A stretch of DNA of 64,000 bases, from the NCBI GenBank assembly GCA_000499405.2, contig HG738137.1:7440001-7504000 (forward strand). Reading direction: 5' to 3'. This DNA is from Onchocerca volvulus (taxonomy: Eukaryota > Nematoda > Chromadorea > Rhabditida > Onchocercidae). The notes below the pieces were generated by a model, which worked only from the letters and a program-made list of their open reading frames with translations, was not told the origin of the DNA and searched no databases. A program made the position numbers and the translations under genes. Positions 27,401 to 39,000 of the stretch are shown piece by piece (the stretch's first letter is position 1; every line of letters begins with the position of its first letter).

Positions 27401-27707
27401 GATGCCAGAAATGAGTTCCCGATTTTTCCTGGTTCGTTCTTCAAAGTCCATTTTTAGAAATGTTTCCAGGAAAAGCTGCTTATTCATGTTTTAATTCATT
27501 ATTGTACTTTTGATCAGAAAATTTTCGTTTTAGCTTTACAGTTTCCTGTGGAACTGATGAAATTTATGACATAGAAAGCATTGTTTCAGAGGCCAACTGA
27601 ATTTTGAGAATCCCTTTATTCAGAAAAAAAAGATGGAGAACAGTGGAAATGGTAATGATAGTGATAAAAAACAATTAGTAGTTGATAAAGAACTAGAAGA
27701 TGTATAA
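24445..27707 (+). CDS. GOLM1/GOLM2-like type II Golgi membrane coiled-coil protein
   Basis: Ten exons give 321 residues: 24445-24485, 24750-24937, 25179-25262, 25516-25597, 26033-26072, 26280-26368, 26652-26793, 26994-27072, 27333-27435, 27590-27707. A short basic cytoplasmic tail (MYSRQNGQRRG..) is followed by one hydrophobic segment (about 26-47), then a charged coiled coil (about 50-110) and a low-complexity, Asn/Gln/Glu-rich lumenal C-terminus ending KELEDV. This layout, and the coiled-coil pattern right after the membrane anchor (ELYNIRNQIELERN), match the GOLM1/CASC4 family of cis-Golgi proteins. The assignment rests on architecture and patchy similarity. Exons 8 and 9 use donors chosen to keep frame (27072 and 27435); nearby alternatives exist. 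Confidence 0.7.
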
Positions 27708-28297
27708 AATATTGCTGAAAATTCCGTGCTATAAGGTGTTTTGGAATTTTTCAATTCTTCTAATAATTTTACTTGCTTAATTTGAAATCTTATCCATTGA
27801 AGATAAATTATCTAAAAGCTTATTTCCAACAGTTCTATACTCTCTGCGAAATTTTTGACAAAAGATTAAGAGTTTAACTTCGATTCGTGATCAGCTCTTA
27901 ATCTATTAGGAAATCGGAAATTATGTTCAAGCATTCTTAGAAAAGATTTCATTAGATGACATGAGTCTTTTTGCGAAAAATGCAACATACCAGATTCAAA
28001 AATCATGGAATCAAAATTTTTGGTCCATAGGAAATCATTTTGATTATTATCTTTAAATTGGTTTCATAATTTTATGTATCGATAAATTGCACAAACTTTT
28101 CTAACTGCTATTTGCTTACTCTAAGCGAAATATCGTCGTTTTTTAAAAATAGTTTTAATCTGGAGGATGATTTAAAAGTTTGATTTTGCAAGACAATCAA
28201 AATCATGTTTCATTCATGCTGTTGATCTGTCTATCCATATCTGAAAGTAAAGGTTTCTCTACAACCAAAGGAATAATTTTCTATATATATATATATA

Positions 28298-28341
28298 TGA
28301 ATAATAATTATATATATATATATATATATAATTATTATTCA
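28298..28341. repeat. Perfect 44-bp AT palindrome
   Basis: The two 22-base halves are exact reverse complements with no loop, built on a central (TA)n tract and ending in TGAATAATAATTA / TAATTATTATTCA. Such a sequence can form a cruciform and is unstable in cloning. Confidence 0.9.
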
Positions 28342-28763
28342 GATTATGAATTTTTATAATCTTTGTTCCAGTCAGATGGTTTTATATAGTTCTATGAAAT
28401 GTATTATTTATATATATCGATTACTTTAACATGTAATTATACTTATTTTTCACTCGAATTTCTTATAAGTTTTAGAATTTTAGTATTATATTCTTTAAGT
28501 GAATAGATTTTTTGTATCCATCTTCTCTTTTGTCCTTTCCTTTTACTATTATTTCAGATATCTTCTTTCAGTAATTTTGGTCATATTTTCTTCAATATTT
28601 CTGAGTATTCAGCTGTTTTTTTGTACATTTTAATTTTATCGCTGCTATTGCTTTGAATTTTTATAATAAAACATAATTATTTCTGGTTGCGTAGAATTAT
28701 TCAGATTATGAATTGTTATAATCTTTGTTTCAGTCAGATGGTTTTGTATAGATTTATGAAATG
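28334..28763. repeat. Direct repeat of 68 bases, two copies
   Basis: 28334-28401 and 28696-28763 align without gaps and differ at only a handful of positions. The left copy begins inside the 44-bp palindrome. Both contain a TTTGTTYCAG tract resembling a splice acceptor, but no open frame follows. Confidence 0.8.
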
Positions 28764-29084
28764 CCGAAATCTTTTTCAAATCATTTTTCTTTCACAGTAT
28801 TTCTATTGAACTTTGATATGTTACCTGATATACTGAAAATTATAACATCATATGCTTGATAAACTGTACTCGATTCGTTTTCTTCCAGTTCTGATTATCC
28901 GAATTTTAATTTTCCGTTCTATCTTGCTAAAAGAAAATTTAGATGTCGGCCTAGCTTTTAAGCGTAATACTTTTTTTTTTTTTAAATTAGAGCTAGCAAT
29001 GATTTTGAAATTCCTTTTATTACTTCTTGTCAGTTTCAGTGCCACTTTAATTGTTGATTTTTGTTTTTCTAAAATTGTTAATAT

Positions 29085-29091
29085 TTTTCAG
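29085..29091 (+). other. Predicted trans-splice acceptor of CIAPIN1
   Basis: TTTTCAG abuts the CIAPIN1 start codon at 29092 with no coding sequence in frame before it. A nematode spliced leader could be added here, giving a zero-length 5' UTR after the leader. Confidence 0.4.
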
Positions 29092-32000
29092 ATGGATTTG
29101 AATCTTTTCTTTACTACAGCGGACTCGAATTCGGAAATCCTGTTCCTTCAAGATGCAAATACGGAAGGTTGGATTACTGTTCTTTATAACTTTCATTAAT
29201 TAAGATAGGACATTTTCTATCATTTTATTTATAATAAAATCAAAGATGGTCATAGGTTCCCTTTTTTGCTGCTTTAAATGTCAATCGAAGCTTTTGCGCG
29301 ACAAAGTAAATAAAAAATGCTGTATCTTGCAATTTCTTGTCCAGAGCTTACCTTCTACACTTGAAATCTTAACTCCTTATTGCTGACAATACTTTTGCAT
29401 TGAGCTGCTCTCCACAACATCGAATATTATTGGCACAAAGGCAGGAACTCTCTCGATAAGCCTTTACATGAATTTATTGCTGGGATCAGTCAAAATTTTT
29501 TTGGGACTTTGTGAGATCATTTTTTTCACTACCATCTGCTATAAGACTATTAAGCAATAAAATTTGAAGTTTTCAGTTCACTTAGATATGGTATAAAAAA
29601 GTTGTGGAATAGTGGTGATGCTTATATGCATAAAATATGATATTATATAATAACTTTTGGAAATTGTGTGATAACTTTGCAGTATATTTTTGCAAAATTT
29701 CGTTAGCCTAGTATGTCTAAACAGAAACAGAGACATCCATTTAAATGTCATAAAAAAACAAATTGTACGTAAGGCCGAAGAAATTGAATCGAAGATACAC
29801 TGAATATATTTTTGTTTATCTCAAGATTATATATATATTTTTTAAAAATTTTATGGCAGTTTTCGAATTTATGATTGAGATAATAGAACAATCAATTCTA
29901 AACATTCGCAAAAAGAACATTTATACACGCATCTTATATCAAGTGCAGAAAAAAGAAAATTTTTTCATACTTCTAGAATTCATCCTTAATTAAAAGATAG
30001 GAATATTTTCATCTGCTAAAAAAGTGTGATTGCTCGGATATATTAAAATGAGTTGGAAAATTGGAAAAAGTATGCTTAGCTTTTGCTATAAATCAGGAAC
30101 TTTAGATCTCGTATTTTGTGAACGTTTCCATGGTATACTTTAACTTCAAATTTTAAAATTGGAATTCACAGCTTTTTTTATTCATCTTACCACATCTTCA
30201 AGTATGAGTATGTTCTTTCTAGAGTTATTCGATAATTTCAATATCATCATGGAGCAGTTGAAGACACGATTTAAGAAACTAACTGTGCTTGTTTCAAAAG
30301 ATGAACAGATTGGTCGGTTATCTGTTTTATTTTCTATTTTAACTTCCACTTAGTTTCGATGCTTAAAAATTTTTTATTCATGTAATTTTTCCTTTACTAT
30401 TTTGCAGTGGCTTCCAATCGGTACCTGCTACTAAGTATATTAATATTTTACCTTTAAATAATCTATGCTCGGAAATTCCAAAATTGTTGTAGTCGTAGCA
30501 GCAAATAGGATGCTCTGTGAATTATCTAAAAAATGAAATTTATAAAAAATTGAAAAGTGAAATAATTTTATTCAGAAAATGACACACAATATGGTTTACG
30601 TCTTTTAAAGTGATTACATTATATGTTGCTTTCTGATTAGAATTTTTTCAAGTCAAATAAAATTTTGGAATTGAAATCGTTCAATTATAGCTTTTAACCT
30701 AAAAATTTTAGATCGGATTTCGCTAAAAATTCTCGATTATAATGAATTTCAGTTATGTTACATAGTTAAAATTAATTCAGATTTATTATTCGATGATCCA
30801 TTAATTTTTTAGAAGCAGATATCAAAAAAGAAATATATAATGGTATTATTGTTGTTACATTTGGTGCTGCACTTGAGCGCTTACTTCGATCAGCTTTTCT
30901 CGCAACGAAGCCTAATTCTACAGTGAGAGTAATTGTGCGAAGTAAGTTTTGCACAATAGAGTTTTGATTGCAGTTCAGTAATTTCATCTCACTCTTTTTT
31001 TTGTTGATCCCATTGAACGCTTTTATGCGAAGTATTCTTGATCTTGGACATTTTCAGATGCTGATGATGCAAAAATTTTGCGGGAAATAAAACTAGCTGG
31101 ATTCCTGGATGTCATGAAAGTTTGTGATAGTATATGGAAAGCATATGATTGCAAAAAGGTTTCCTTTTTGAGAATGAAATCTAGTATTTGAAAAGCTCCA
31201 TTTTTCAAAAAATCTTTCCCAATCAATTTGATCTTCCGCTTCATTCGTCATTAATGCTTTTTGTTCTGGAATCTTTTTCCACTGCCGCAGCAGTTTTTTC
31301 AGCTTATTTTTCTATTATGTCAAGCAGTGCTCGAATTATATTATGTGCCACTATGTTTTGAAATACACAGTCATTGCTTCATGTGATTGTTGACATAGCC
31401 GATGAATCTTATTAAAATTGTTGTTGCTTGCATTTTTGCATTTTTTATTTCTTTTTAGCGAAGACCGCCATTGTTCTAAGAAAATTTGATTGATATTTGA
31501 TATTTTGTAGCCAAATATCAGTGTGGGTGCTGCAGTACCATTGAAATTGCCTCATTCAAGTAAGAAACTGAACGTTTGGAACGTAAATGTGGTCGACGAT
31601 GATTTGATTGATGAAGACATGTTGCTACAAGAAGAAGATTATGCCAAGCCTACTATAGCTACAATAAAAGGTAAAATATGGAATATACATAAGTATCGGC
31701 TTTTCAGATTTTTCAATCATCTCTTTTCATTAGATGTTTATTGATTAAAATATAATATCTTGACATTTTTTAGCGAAATAAGATTTTTAGAAAATTTCGG
31801 TGGAAACTTTGATACCTCGAATGAAGTAAAGAAAAGAAGGCCATGTAAAAACTGTACTTGTGGACTGGCTGAGATAATAGAATCTGAAAAAGTGACAGCA
31901 CAAATAAAACCTGGCAAGTCATCATGTGGAAATGTCAGTTTTCTATCCATATTATATACTTCTGTCTCTTACAAAATAAAATTGATGCCATCTGACTTTA

Positions 32001-32801
32001 CTTCAAGATTTAAGATTAGAACTATTCGAAGATTTAAAAAAAATCTACGCAGAAAATTTTTTATGTTGTGGCAGAGACGAATTATGATGAGAAAGATTTT
32101 ATTGAATGATGGAGTATTGATTCTTTGTCTACGTCACAAGACAGAATAAAAGATAATATCACGATTGCAATTGATCACTTGATTATAGTAGGGATGGACC
32201 AAGAAGTTGGACTGAATTGGAAAGTAATAATTGTTAAATGGTTTGAGTGAGTTGAGTAACTTGAGTGAAGGACTGATTGAATTGGAACTGATTGAAAAAC
32301 TATATAATCGCCAGAATCTCCTTTTTGTATCTGGTAGTCCTTAGTCTTTAGTGGGTAATGGTGGTTTGCAGTATGTGAATTATACAAAGATTTAGTTATC
32401 AGGACAAAGGATAAGAAATGGACAATGCTTACAATAAGCTTTAGTCTTTGCAATATTCCAGGCAATTAACATGGATTTCAACATTTCAGTTAATGCATAT
32501 GAGTTCTATTAGTAGATCAAAGATGAGAAAACAAAAGCCTTTGTACAGAGATATGGATAAATGATTCATTTGTCTGAAAAATATTACAAATTTCTATTAT
32601 AAAAATACTTTATTTCATCATAATTATATTATAAAATATTTCGTTTTACCGATAAAATCTAGAATAAATCAAGATTTTTTTCATTTCCAGTGTGGTCTTG
32701 GGGATGCGTTTCGCTGTTCAACCTGTCCATATTGGGGCTTGCCGCCCTTCAAACCTGGAGAAGAAGGCAAAATCAAGCTGGGAACAGTGAATGATGTTTA
32801 A
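29092..32801 (+). CDS. CIAPIN1: Anamorsin / CIAPIN1 (Dre2), cytosolic Fe-S assembly factor
   Basis: Eight exons encode 278 residues (human 312): 29092-29167, 30223-30312, 30408-30434, 30813-30941, 31058-31158, 31511-31670, 31791-31933, 32691-32801. Anamorsin passes electrons from NDOR1/Tah18 to the cytosolic iron-sulfur assembly machinery. The N-terminal part (1-140) is the reduced methyltransferase-like domain. An acidic linker ([12 protein letters not shown]) follows. The C-terminal CIAPIN1 domain carries two cysteine motifs. Motif B is intact: C240-X2-C243-X7-C251-X2-C254, then [12 protein letters not shown]. Motif A normally reads C-X8-C-X2-C-X-C; here only C213, C216 and C218 (PCKNCTCG) are present and the first position is Ser204. 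The exon 7 acceptor at 31791 is the only one that avoids an in-frame stop. Confidence 0.93.
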
Positions 32802-34018
32802 ATGGTTCTCTATGATATGTTTATAATGATTTTTATGCAATATAAATTGTGCGCTCCTTTTCAGTTTTACACTTAGATAATGGAGCCATTTACCAAAGTT
32901 TTAAGAGCTTCCTAATTTACATAATTGAATTTTACTGAAGTTGTTGTGAAAAATAAAAAAAAAAAAGTTTTTCAGTTCAAATCTCTACGAGGCTTTTTGA
33001 GTATCATCGGAAATTTGGAATCACATCAGTTAATCAATTATAGAATCAAAATCGTTAATTTAGAACATCGATTGACATGAACTTGATTAAGTGTAATTGG
33101 TAATATGAGTTTTCTAAAGTTTCTTTACGGTTAAATCTGTGAATTTTCAAATTGAGAAGAAAATTAACGTGATTTGCTCAAGTTTTTGTTCCTATTTTTT
33201 ATAAACTTTGCTTTCATAATACAATATCTGAGACATTCCATAGTTACTTTAATCGTGGATCGTGGACAATTTCAATAAATATTTGATACCTTTGATCGAA
33301 ATAATATGAAGTGACCAAGACTGATTATACAAAGAAAATATGTGAAAGCAAAACTTGTCTTTGACTTCCATCAATTTTTAACTAGTAAGGAGAGTAGAGA
33401 AATTACATGGCATTATTTTATGAAAATTATCATCATTACAAATTTGTGGCTTTATCACTGATATGTCTTGATTTTATAATATATCTTCTTTCCAATAAAT
33501 TTTTGTATAAGATTCGATCATTTTTTGTGGTTTTATTTTCCTGAATACCTTTTGAAAATATTTCCATGTATAAATAATGTGGTTTTTTCAATGATGACTT
33601 TAGAAGTATAATTAATTTCGATTTTGATTTGTTGCCATGACTGTGTGCAGTTTTTGAAGTTTTCCAGAAATGCCTAAAACTGCTATTGTAAGTTGAAAAA
33701 ACACGATAGCATCCAAACGGGAAAATTAACGAGAAAGTACATTGCATCTATTTATTGTATTTATTCGTGATTTATGTTTTAAAGTCAAGATTTTTCGAAC
33801 TTTTTTTTAATGAAAACCAATCATCTTGCAGAGGCAGATTTTGGTAGTTGTAGACGATAAAATAGCTATTACATATTTATGTATGGGTGCATTGATCACA
33901 AGAACACCATTTTCTAATGCATTGATTGCTCATTCAGTTTGTTTATCACTTACATACTTATCAACAAGTTAAAGGAAGTAATTGTCATTATTCAGTTTAT
34001 TAATTTTCCAATTTTTAG
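32802..34018. other. Intergenic between CIAPIN1 and DDA1
   Basis: About 1.2 kb of AT-rich sequence. A 103-codon minus-strand open frame (33436-33747) has no recognisable domain and I do not call it. Nothing else stands out. Confidence 0.5.
34011..34018 (+). other. Predicted trans-splice acceptor of DDA1
   Basis: ATTTTTAG lies three bases before the DDA1 ATG with no upstream coding frame, the usual position for a nematode spliced-leader acceptor. Confidence 0.4.
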
Positions 34019-34021
34019 AAA

Positions 34022-35172
34022 ATGTCTGCTGCTGATTTTTTGAAGGATTTGCCATCGCGTAACAAAGCTAATTTTTCGTCTTTCTTGAAACAAGTAACTA
34101 AATCTTTGTTTACTGATTGATTGGTAGGAAGTAACATAAAAAAATTTATGATAGAGGATGAAATTCATAACATCAATCGAAGTTCATTAAGGCATTACAA
34201 AATATCTCGAGATAATATGAAGGATATCCAGTTTTGATGCTTTAACCTATTTCTATTTTTGGCCAAACTTCAGAACCATGTGCTGTTTTCCACCTTTCAG
34301 AAAAAAACTAGTTACCAAGACTTCCTTTTCTGTGGTTGTTCTGTCAAAAAATAATTATTTAAGTTTTTGCTTTCAGTAGGATTCTAATATTTGATTAATG
34401 GAAACTATGCTAATGCTTTTAATCTCTCTAAAGATGCTACCGTCATGCGGCATGATAGTTACTAGAAATTAGAAGTTAAGATTTGCGGTACTAATGATTT
34501 CTTTTTTTTTTTTTAAGAATGGAAAGCCAGTGGTGGATCGCGTCACTCAACAAACAGATGATGAAAAACGGATAATTTTTGATATGAAACCACTTTTGTT
34601 AAGGTATTTACAATCAAATTGGGGGAATAATCCATCTTGTTCAACATCGGTAAAGTTTACATATTTTCACTGCAGAATTTCTAAACAGCAAAAATTAAAT
34701 ATAATAGGATCTTTTCCTGGTGTGCTTACGGCATTCGTATTAAAATTATTTGTGGGAAGCGCAACTATAATAGGCTAGCTTATTATGAGTCACATCTTGA
34801 TCCTTCGCTAAAATTTAAGATACTCTGAATTCCTGTTTTCTTGCTAATATGATAGTGTATTCTAAGGTAATAAAAATATTGTTTGACTTATAATTACAAG
34901 CATTACAATTACAATTTTCTATAATGAAATTGAAAAGTTAAGTCTGAAATCTTCATTTCTTCGCACGCATTATAGTGATAACATTTGTGATCAAGCTTTC
35001 AGAATCTAGTTATCGTAAACTAAATTGATTATGTCTAAACAAAAACAATTTTCTTCAGAGTATCCGATCAACACGTTCAGAGCGAAAGCGTACATCTGAT
35101 TTAAGTAGCAGCACAACCGATGAAAGTGAAAATACTAGTGGAGCGCGTGTAAAAACAAGGAGGAGAGAGTGA
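34022..35172 (+). CDS. DDA1: DDA1, DET1- and DDB1-associated protein 1
   Basis: Three phase-0 exons (34022-34093, 34518-34649, 35059-35172) give 105 residues, close to the 102 of human DDA1. DDA1 is a core accessory subunit of CUL4-DDB1 (CRL4) ubiquitin ligases, where it binds DDB1 and stabilises substrate-receptor assemblies. Recognition rests on two family blocks. The N-terminal ADFLKDLPSRNKANFSSF compares with ADFLKGLPVYNKSNFSRF, and LLLRYLQSNW compares with ILLRYLHQQW. The loop between them is diverged and shorter. The C-terminus is a basic, Ser/Thr-rich tail (RSERKR.., ending KTRRRE) like the unstructured mammalian tail. The exon 2 donor used is TCG|GTAAAG; an earlier AG|GTATTT site would break the frame. 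Confidence 0.85.
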
Positions 35173-36091
35173 TTTCTACAATCGGTATTGTTTCAAAGTG
35201 TTTGCATTTGATAGAGATTCGTGATGTATATTTATTAGTGCGTATCATTTTAAAAGTTTATTGTTGAAGGTTTTCCCTAGATAAGAATTTTAGTATAATT
35301 CATTTCTCATTTTTCTCTTTCACTTGCGATGTTATCAATAGTGTATATATTATAATTCTGATGTATTTTTTTATTTGAGTATTAAACGAACTATAGCGTG
35401 GTATCCGTTTGCATAAAATATATTTGATGGGAAAAACAGAAAGAAGGATATCCATTTTTCTTTCTTCTTTGTTAACATTCTGCAATTTACAGAGCTTTAT
35501 AATAATCGATGATGATTAAAATGGTACATTTAAAAAGGCATTTCGCAGAGAGAAAGAGAAAGAGAGAACTGTTCAATTTCTAGATATTAACGTCCAGAAT
35601 GCTGAATTGCAAGATATGGTGATATTTCTTTTACTTAATTATCTATAATGGCTCAAAAGATTAATTTTTTTCTTTAAATTCCTTTTTTTTTTTTTTCAAA
35701 TTCCATCTGTCTTTAATTACATACTACATTGTAATTTTGCTTTATTACCAATTTTGCTAGAAAGCTTCTTCGTAAATTCCTAAAATTGATAGAAAAAGGA
35801 TTTCCATTTTCTATTCATCTGCTACCATTCAGTGTTTGTGATTAAAGCTATAGTTTTCTTTTTCCTTCAAAATTCTTGTTAAGATTTGAGGAAGTGATAC
35901 ATATATTTAAATCGCCATTGTATTTATAATTTAAAACTGTAAAAATGAAAAAGTGTTACTGTGCTAAGAAACCTAAAAACATTGTATATTATCAGCATAA
36001 ATAGTTGGAGATACGTATTCATCATAAACTTGGTTCAAATGATGAGAAGCAAATTGTGATCTTTGGAAATTATAAGTACTGATTCGGAAAG
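35173..36091. other. Intergenic, nothing recognised
   Basis: Convergent gap between DDA1 (plus) and the last predicted exon of the membrane-protein gene on the minus strand. AT-rich, with poly-T near 35683-35697 and an AGAGAGAAAG stretch near 35551-35567. Confidence 0.4.
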
Positions 36092-39000
36092 CTATGGACC
36101 TTCAGTCATCAGCGATTTCGATGGAGTGATCTGGGATTCCGGGATTGTAAATTCCGTATATTCAGACTTCTCCTCCGTCGAGTTTCTTGAAATTTTAATA
36201 TCGATTTCAGTGTGGAAATGATTTTTTTAATCTTGGAATAAAAAAAAGAAGTGCCGATAATTGATATTGTTAACATCGGAATGTCTCAATGGATGTATCG
36301 ATATTCAGTCTTACCCATGGTAGTTTTTGGACATTATTATACTTACTAAAATACGCGACGTATTATTATTTAACCATGAACTTTCTGCATTTAATAAAAA
36401 TATCGCTACTTGACAATATTAGCTGAACGCATTTTTATTTTATATTGATTAGACCCGGACATGGGAAGTGTGGCTGGTCCAGCTAATCTATATAAATAAA
36501 AATGTGAATGCTCGTTTGTTCAAAATCTTAAATCTTTCAAGTCCTTAAATAAACACGCGCCTATTTGAATGTAACGTTGTAGCAAATTTTCAAATCAACA
36601 GGTGAAGGATCTGGGAAGGAGTGTAAAAATTAACAATGCAGGAAAGTGGGCGTGGTCGATAAATTCAGCTCGCTCACTTTTACCTGTGCAGGTGTGACAG
36701 ATAAAGAAAAAATATATATCTATACAAACACGCGTTTATTCAAATCCAAGATTGTACTAAAGTTCCAAATTAGTCGGTGAAGAATTTGAAACATTGTGTG
36801 AAAATGAACAACGAACATTTATATTTTTATTTATATGGATTATAAAAGTATCCGATAATCAATTATTGAGATTTTGCGTTATAATTAAATTTATTGCTTC
36901 TTAAATTTATTGCTATATTTATTACTTAAATTTATTGCTTTTTTATGTATTTATTTTAACAATGTTAAGTACTCTTGATTCCTTTCTTCCTAGACATATA
37001 GAATTTTTAATTGTATTATGTAGTGTTTTGTCAAAATATTTGTATCAATCATTAAATGATTATACAGGAAAATACTATAAACATGATGCAATTCAGACAA
37101 GTTTTGGACTTGTCAATCTGAAAAATAGAGGAATAACTTTTATCTCACTAATAAAAAATTATCAAATTTTTTCATGCATCAAAAAGTTCCTAGGAAATTC
37201 AGTTATCCAATTTCGATTAGAATATTGGTTGGTGAATGATATAGATAAGTTTCTGAAGTAGCCTTTTGACAAGAAAAGCAAACAGTTGAAAAACTAGAAA
37301 GATTTAGTATTTTTATGAAAGTGAGACAAAAATTATACTTCCCATTCTTAGATGAGACAATTGAATAATGCTTCTTAATTTGTTGAGATGTTGTACTCTG
37401 ATCTTTAGGATGATTATGATTATACTGATTGATTAGCAATAATAAACGTATAAATGAATTAGATCATATAATTAAATCAAACCTTATTGGTAGTGGAAAG
37501 CTATGTTTTGTCGTCGAATGAGATGAAATCAACTCACACGAAAAATTATTGAAAATTTCTTGAGCACTTTTCTTATCCGTTAATGGCATCTCTAACGTTA
37601 ATGCCGGATTTCTAGTGAACAGTGTTGAACTGAAATATAATAATTGATAACTGCGGAAACAACAAGTGATAATAGCTTAGATTAAAAGGAATCGTACTAA
37701 TTTGAAACAGATTACGAAAAATGGCTATATAGATAGAATAAGTCGTTGAATGTTTCGTTTCAGCAGTTTTAGAATTAAAGGGAAGCACTCGATATCTCTC
37801 GTTAATGTCATTATTCGAGAATTCTTGAATGACATACGTGATTTGACAAGATGATTGATTTCCATTTCCATCTCTTCCCATTTTTTCTTCCTCCTTTACA
37901 ATTACTGATGAGGTTTTCGGAATACTTTGATATACTGAAGAGTATAAACTTTGCAATTGCATACTTGGATTTGCAGCAGTTCTTTCATTCTACAAATAGC
38001 ACAATTAGCGCTCATCTCTGAATAATAGAAATTAGAATCCAAACAGAAATGATTGATTGCATGATGTGACTTATAAAAATTTTGAAGAATCTAACTCTCT
38101 TGAAAAATCTCATCCATTCTATTCATATCGTAATATACACTTAAAGACATAATTTAAAATCTGATGCATTGAATTCATTTTGAATTTTAGAAGTTCTACG
38201 ACAAATTTTCAAGACTTTAATTTGAAATTGTAATTTTTAGCGAAAAATATTACTTTTTCCGAAGTGGTATTTATGAATTCGAGTGGCAAATCATTCGAGA
38301 TATTTTCAGGAATAGTATTTCGCTTTTCATTTATAACTAAAATGAGCATATCTCATACATGATAATTAGCGGAAACGAATTCTTCTTATGTTGAAATGAG
38401 AGATGGTGTATATTTTCAGTATACCCAATTCTCATAATGAAGACTACTTTGACCATAACTTGTTTGGAATCATTAAAGTACATAGTCTAAATTCCTCATC
38501 TTTTTAATTTCAATAGTACTACAACTCACCACATGTTTTCCTTACGAATACTTTTAATTATTTCACATGCCTTCAATATATTTAAGCTCGAAAACTTGCT
38601 TAGATGATTAGAAAAAATTTGGTGTTATTTCTAATTTTTTATTCTTAAAAAGGATATTCCAATATAAATTATATTGGGGTTTTGCTGCGTTCGTTTCCTT
38701 ACCTATCGTTGAAATGATTGGAACTTAAGCAAATTTCACTAAAAACTTGAAAGTAGCAAGTAAATCGATATCCTTCTTGCTAAACTAAATGATTTCGCCA
38801 AGTCACTGATTATTCAAACATTCGTCTTCTCATTGTCAATACATTCTGAAGTCAGATCCTGTTTTGTTATTTGCAAAAATACCATTATTATCAGCTTGGA
38901 TATCACAATGTTTCAATCTATTCATCGTTGTTATATCGTTGACAGATTTTTGTGTTGACTGTATACTGTCCATCAAGCTTTCTTCTTTCTTGTCATCTGT

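Larger units (their letters stand above)
27708..29091. other. Intergenic, with hairpin and duplicated segment
   Basis: 3' flank of the GOLM-like gene and 5' flank of CIAPIN1. Besides the palindrome at 28298-28341 and the 68-base duplication (28334-28401, 28696-28763), I see only AT-rich unique sequence. The plus-strand open frame at 28852-29199 simply runs into CIAPIN1 exon 1 in the same frame and is not a separate gene. Confidence 0.5.

Noticed and set aside
27590..27707. Possible alternative 7-base microexon before the last GOLM-like exon
   Set aside because: A simpler model with the donor at 27435 keeps the frame without a microexon.
28852..29199. Plus-strand open frame with a hydrophobic middle
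   Set aside because: It is upstream sequence in frame with CIAPIN1 exon 1; a good acceptor sits right before the CIAPIN1 ATG and the extension is AT-driven.
31760..32149. Plus-strand open frame of 129 codons
   Set aside because: It is CIAPIN1 exon 7 read through its donor into the following intron; the family sequence resumes only at 32691.
33436..33747. Minus-strand open frame of 103 codons
   Set aside because: No recognisable motif, no flanking exons of matching phase, composition typical of AT-rich chance frames.
36935..37261. Plus-strand open frame of 108 codons
   Set aside because: No domain, no splice context, AT-driven composition (Ile/Leu/Tyr/Lys), and it lies within the predicted intron of the opposite-strand gene.
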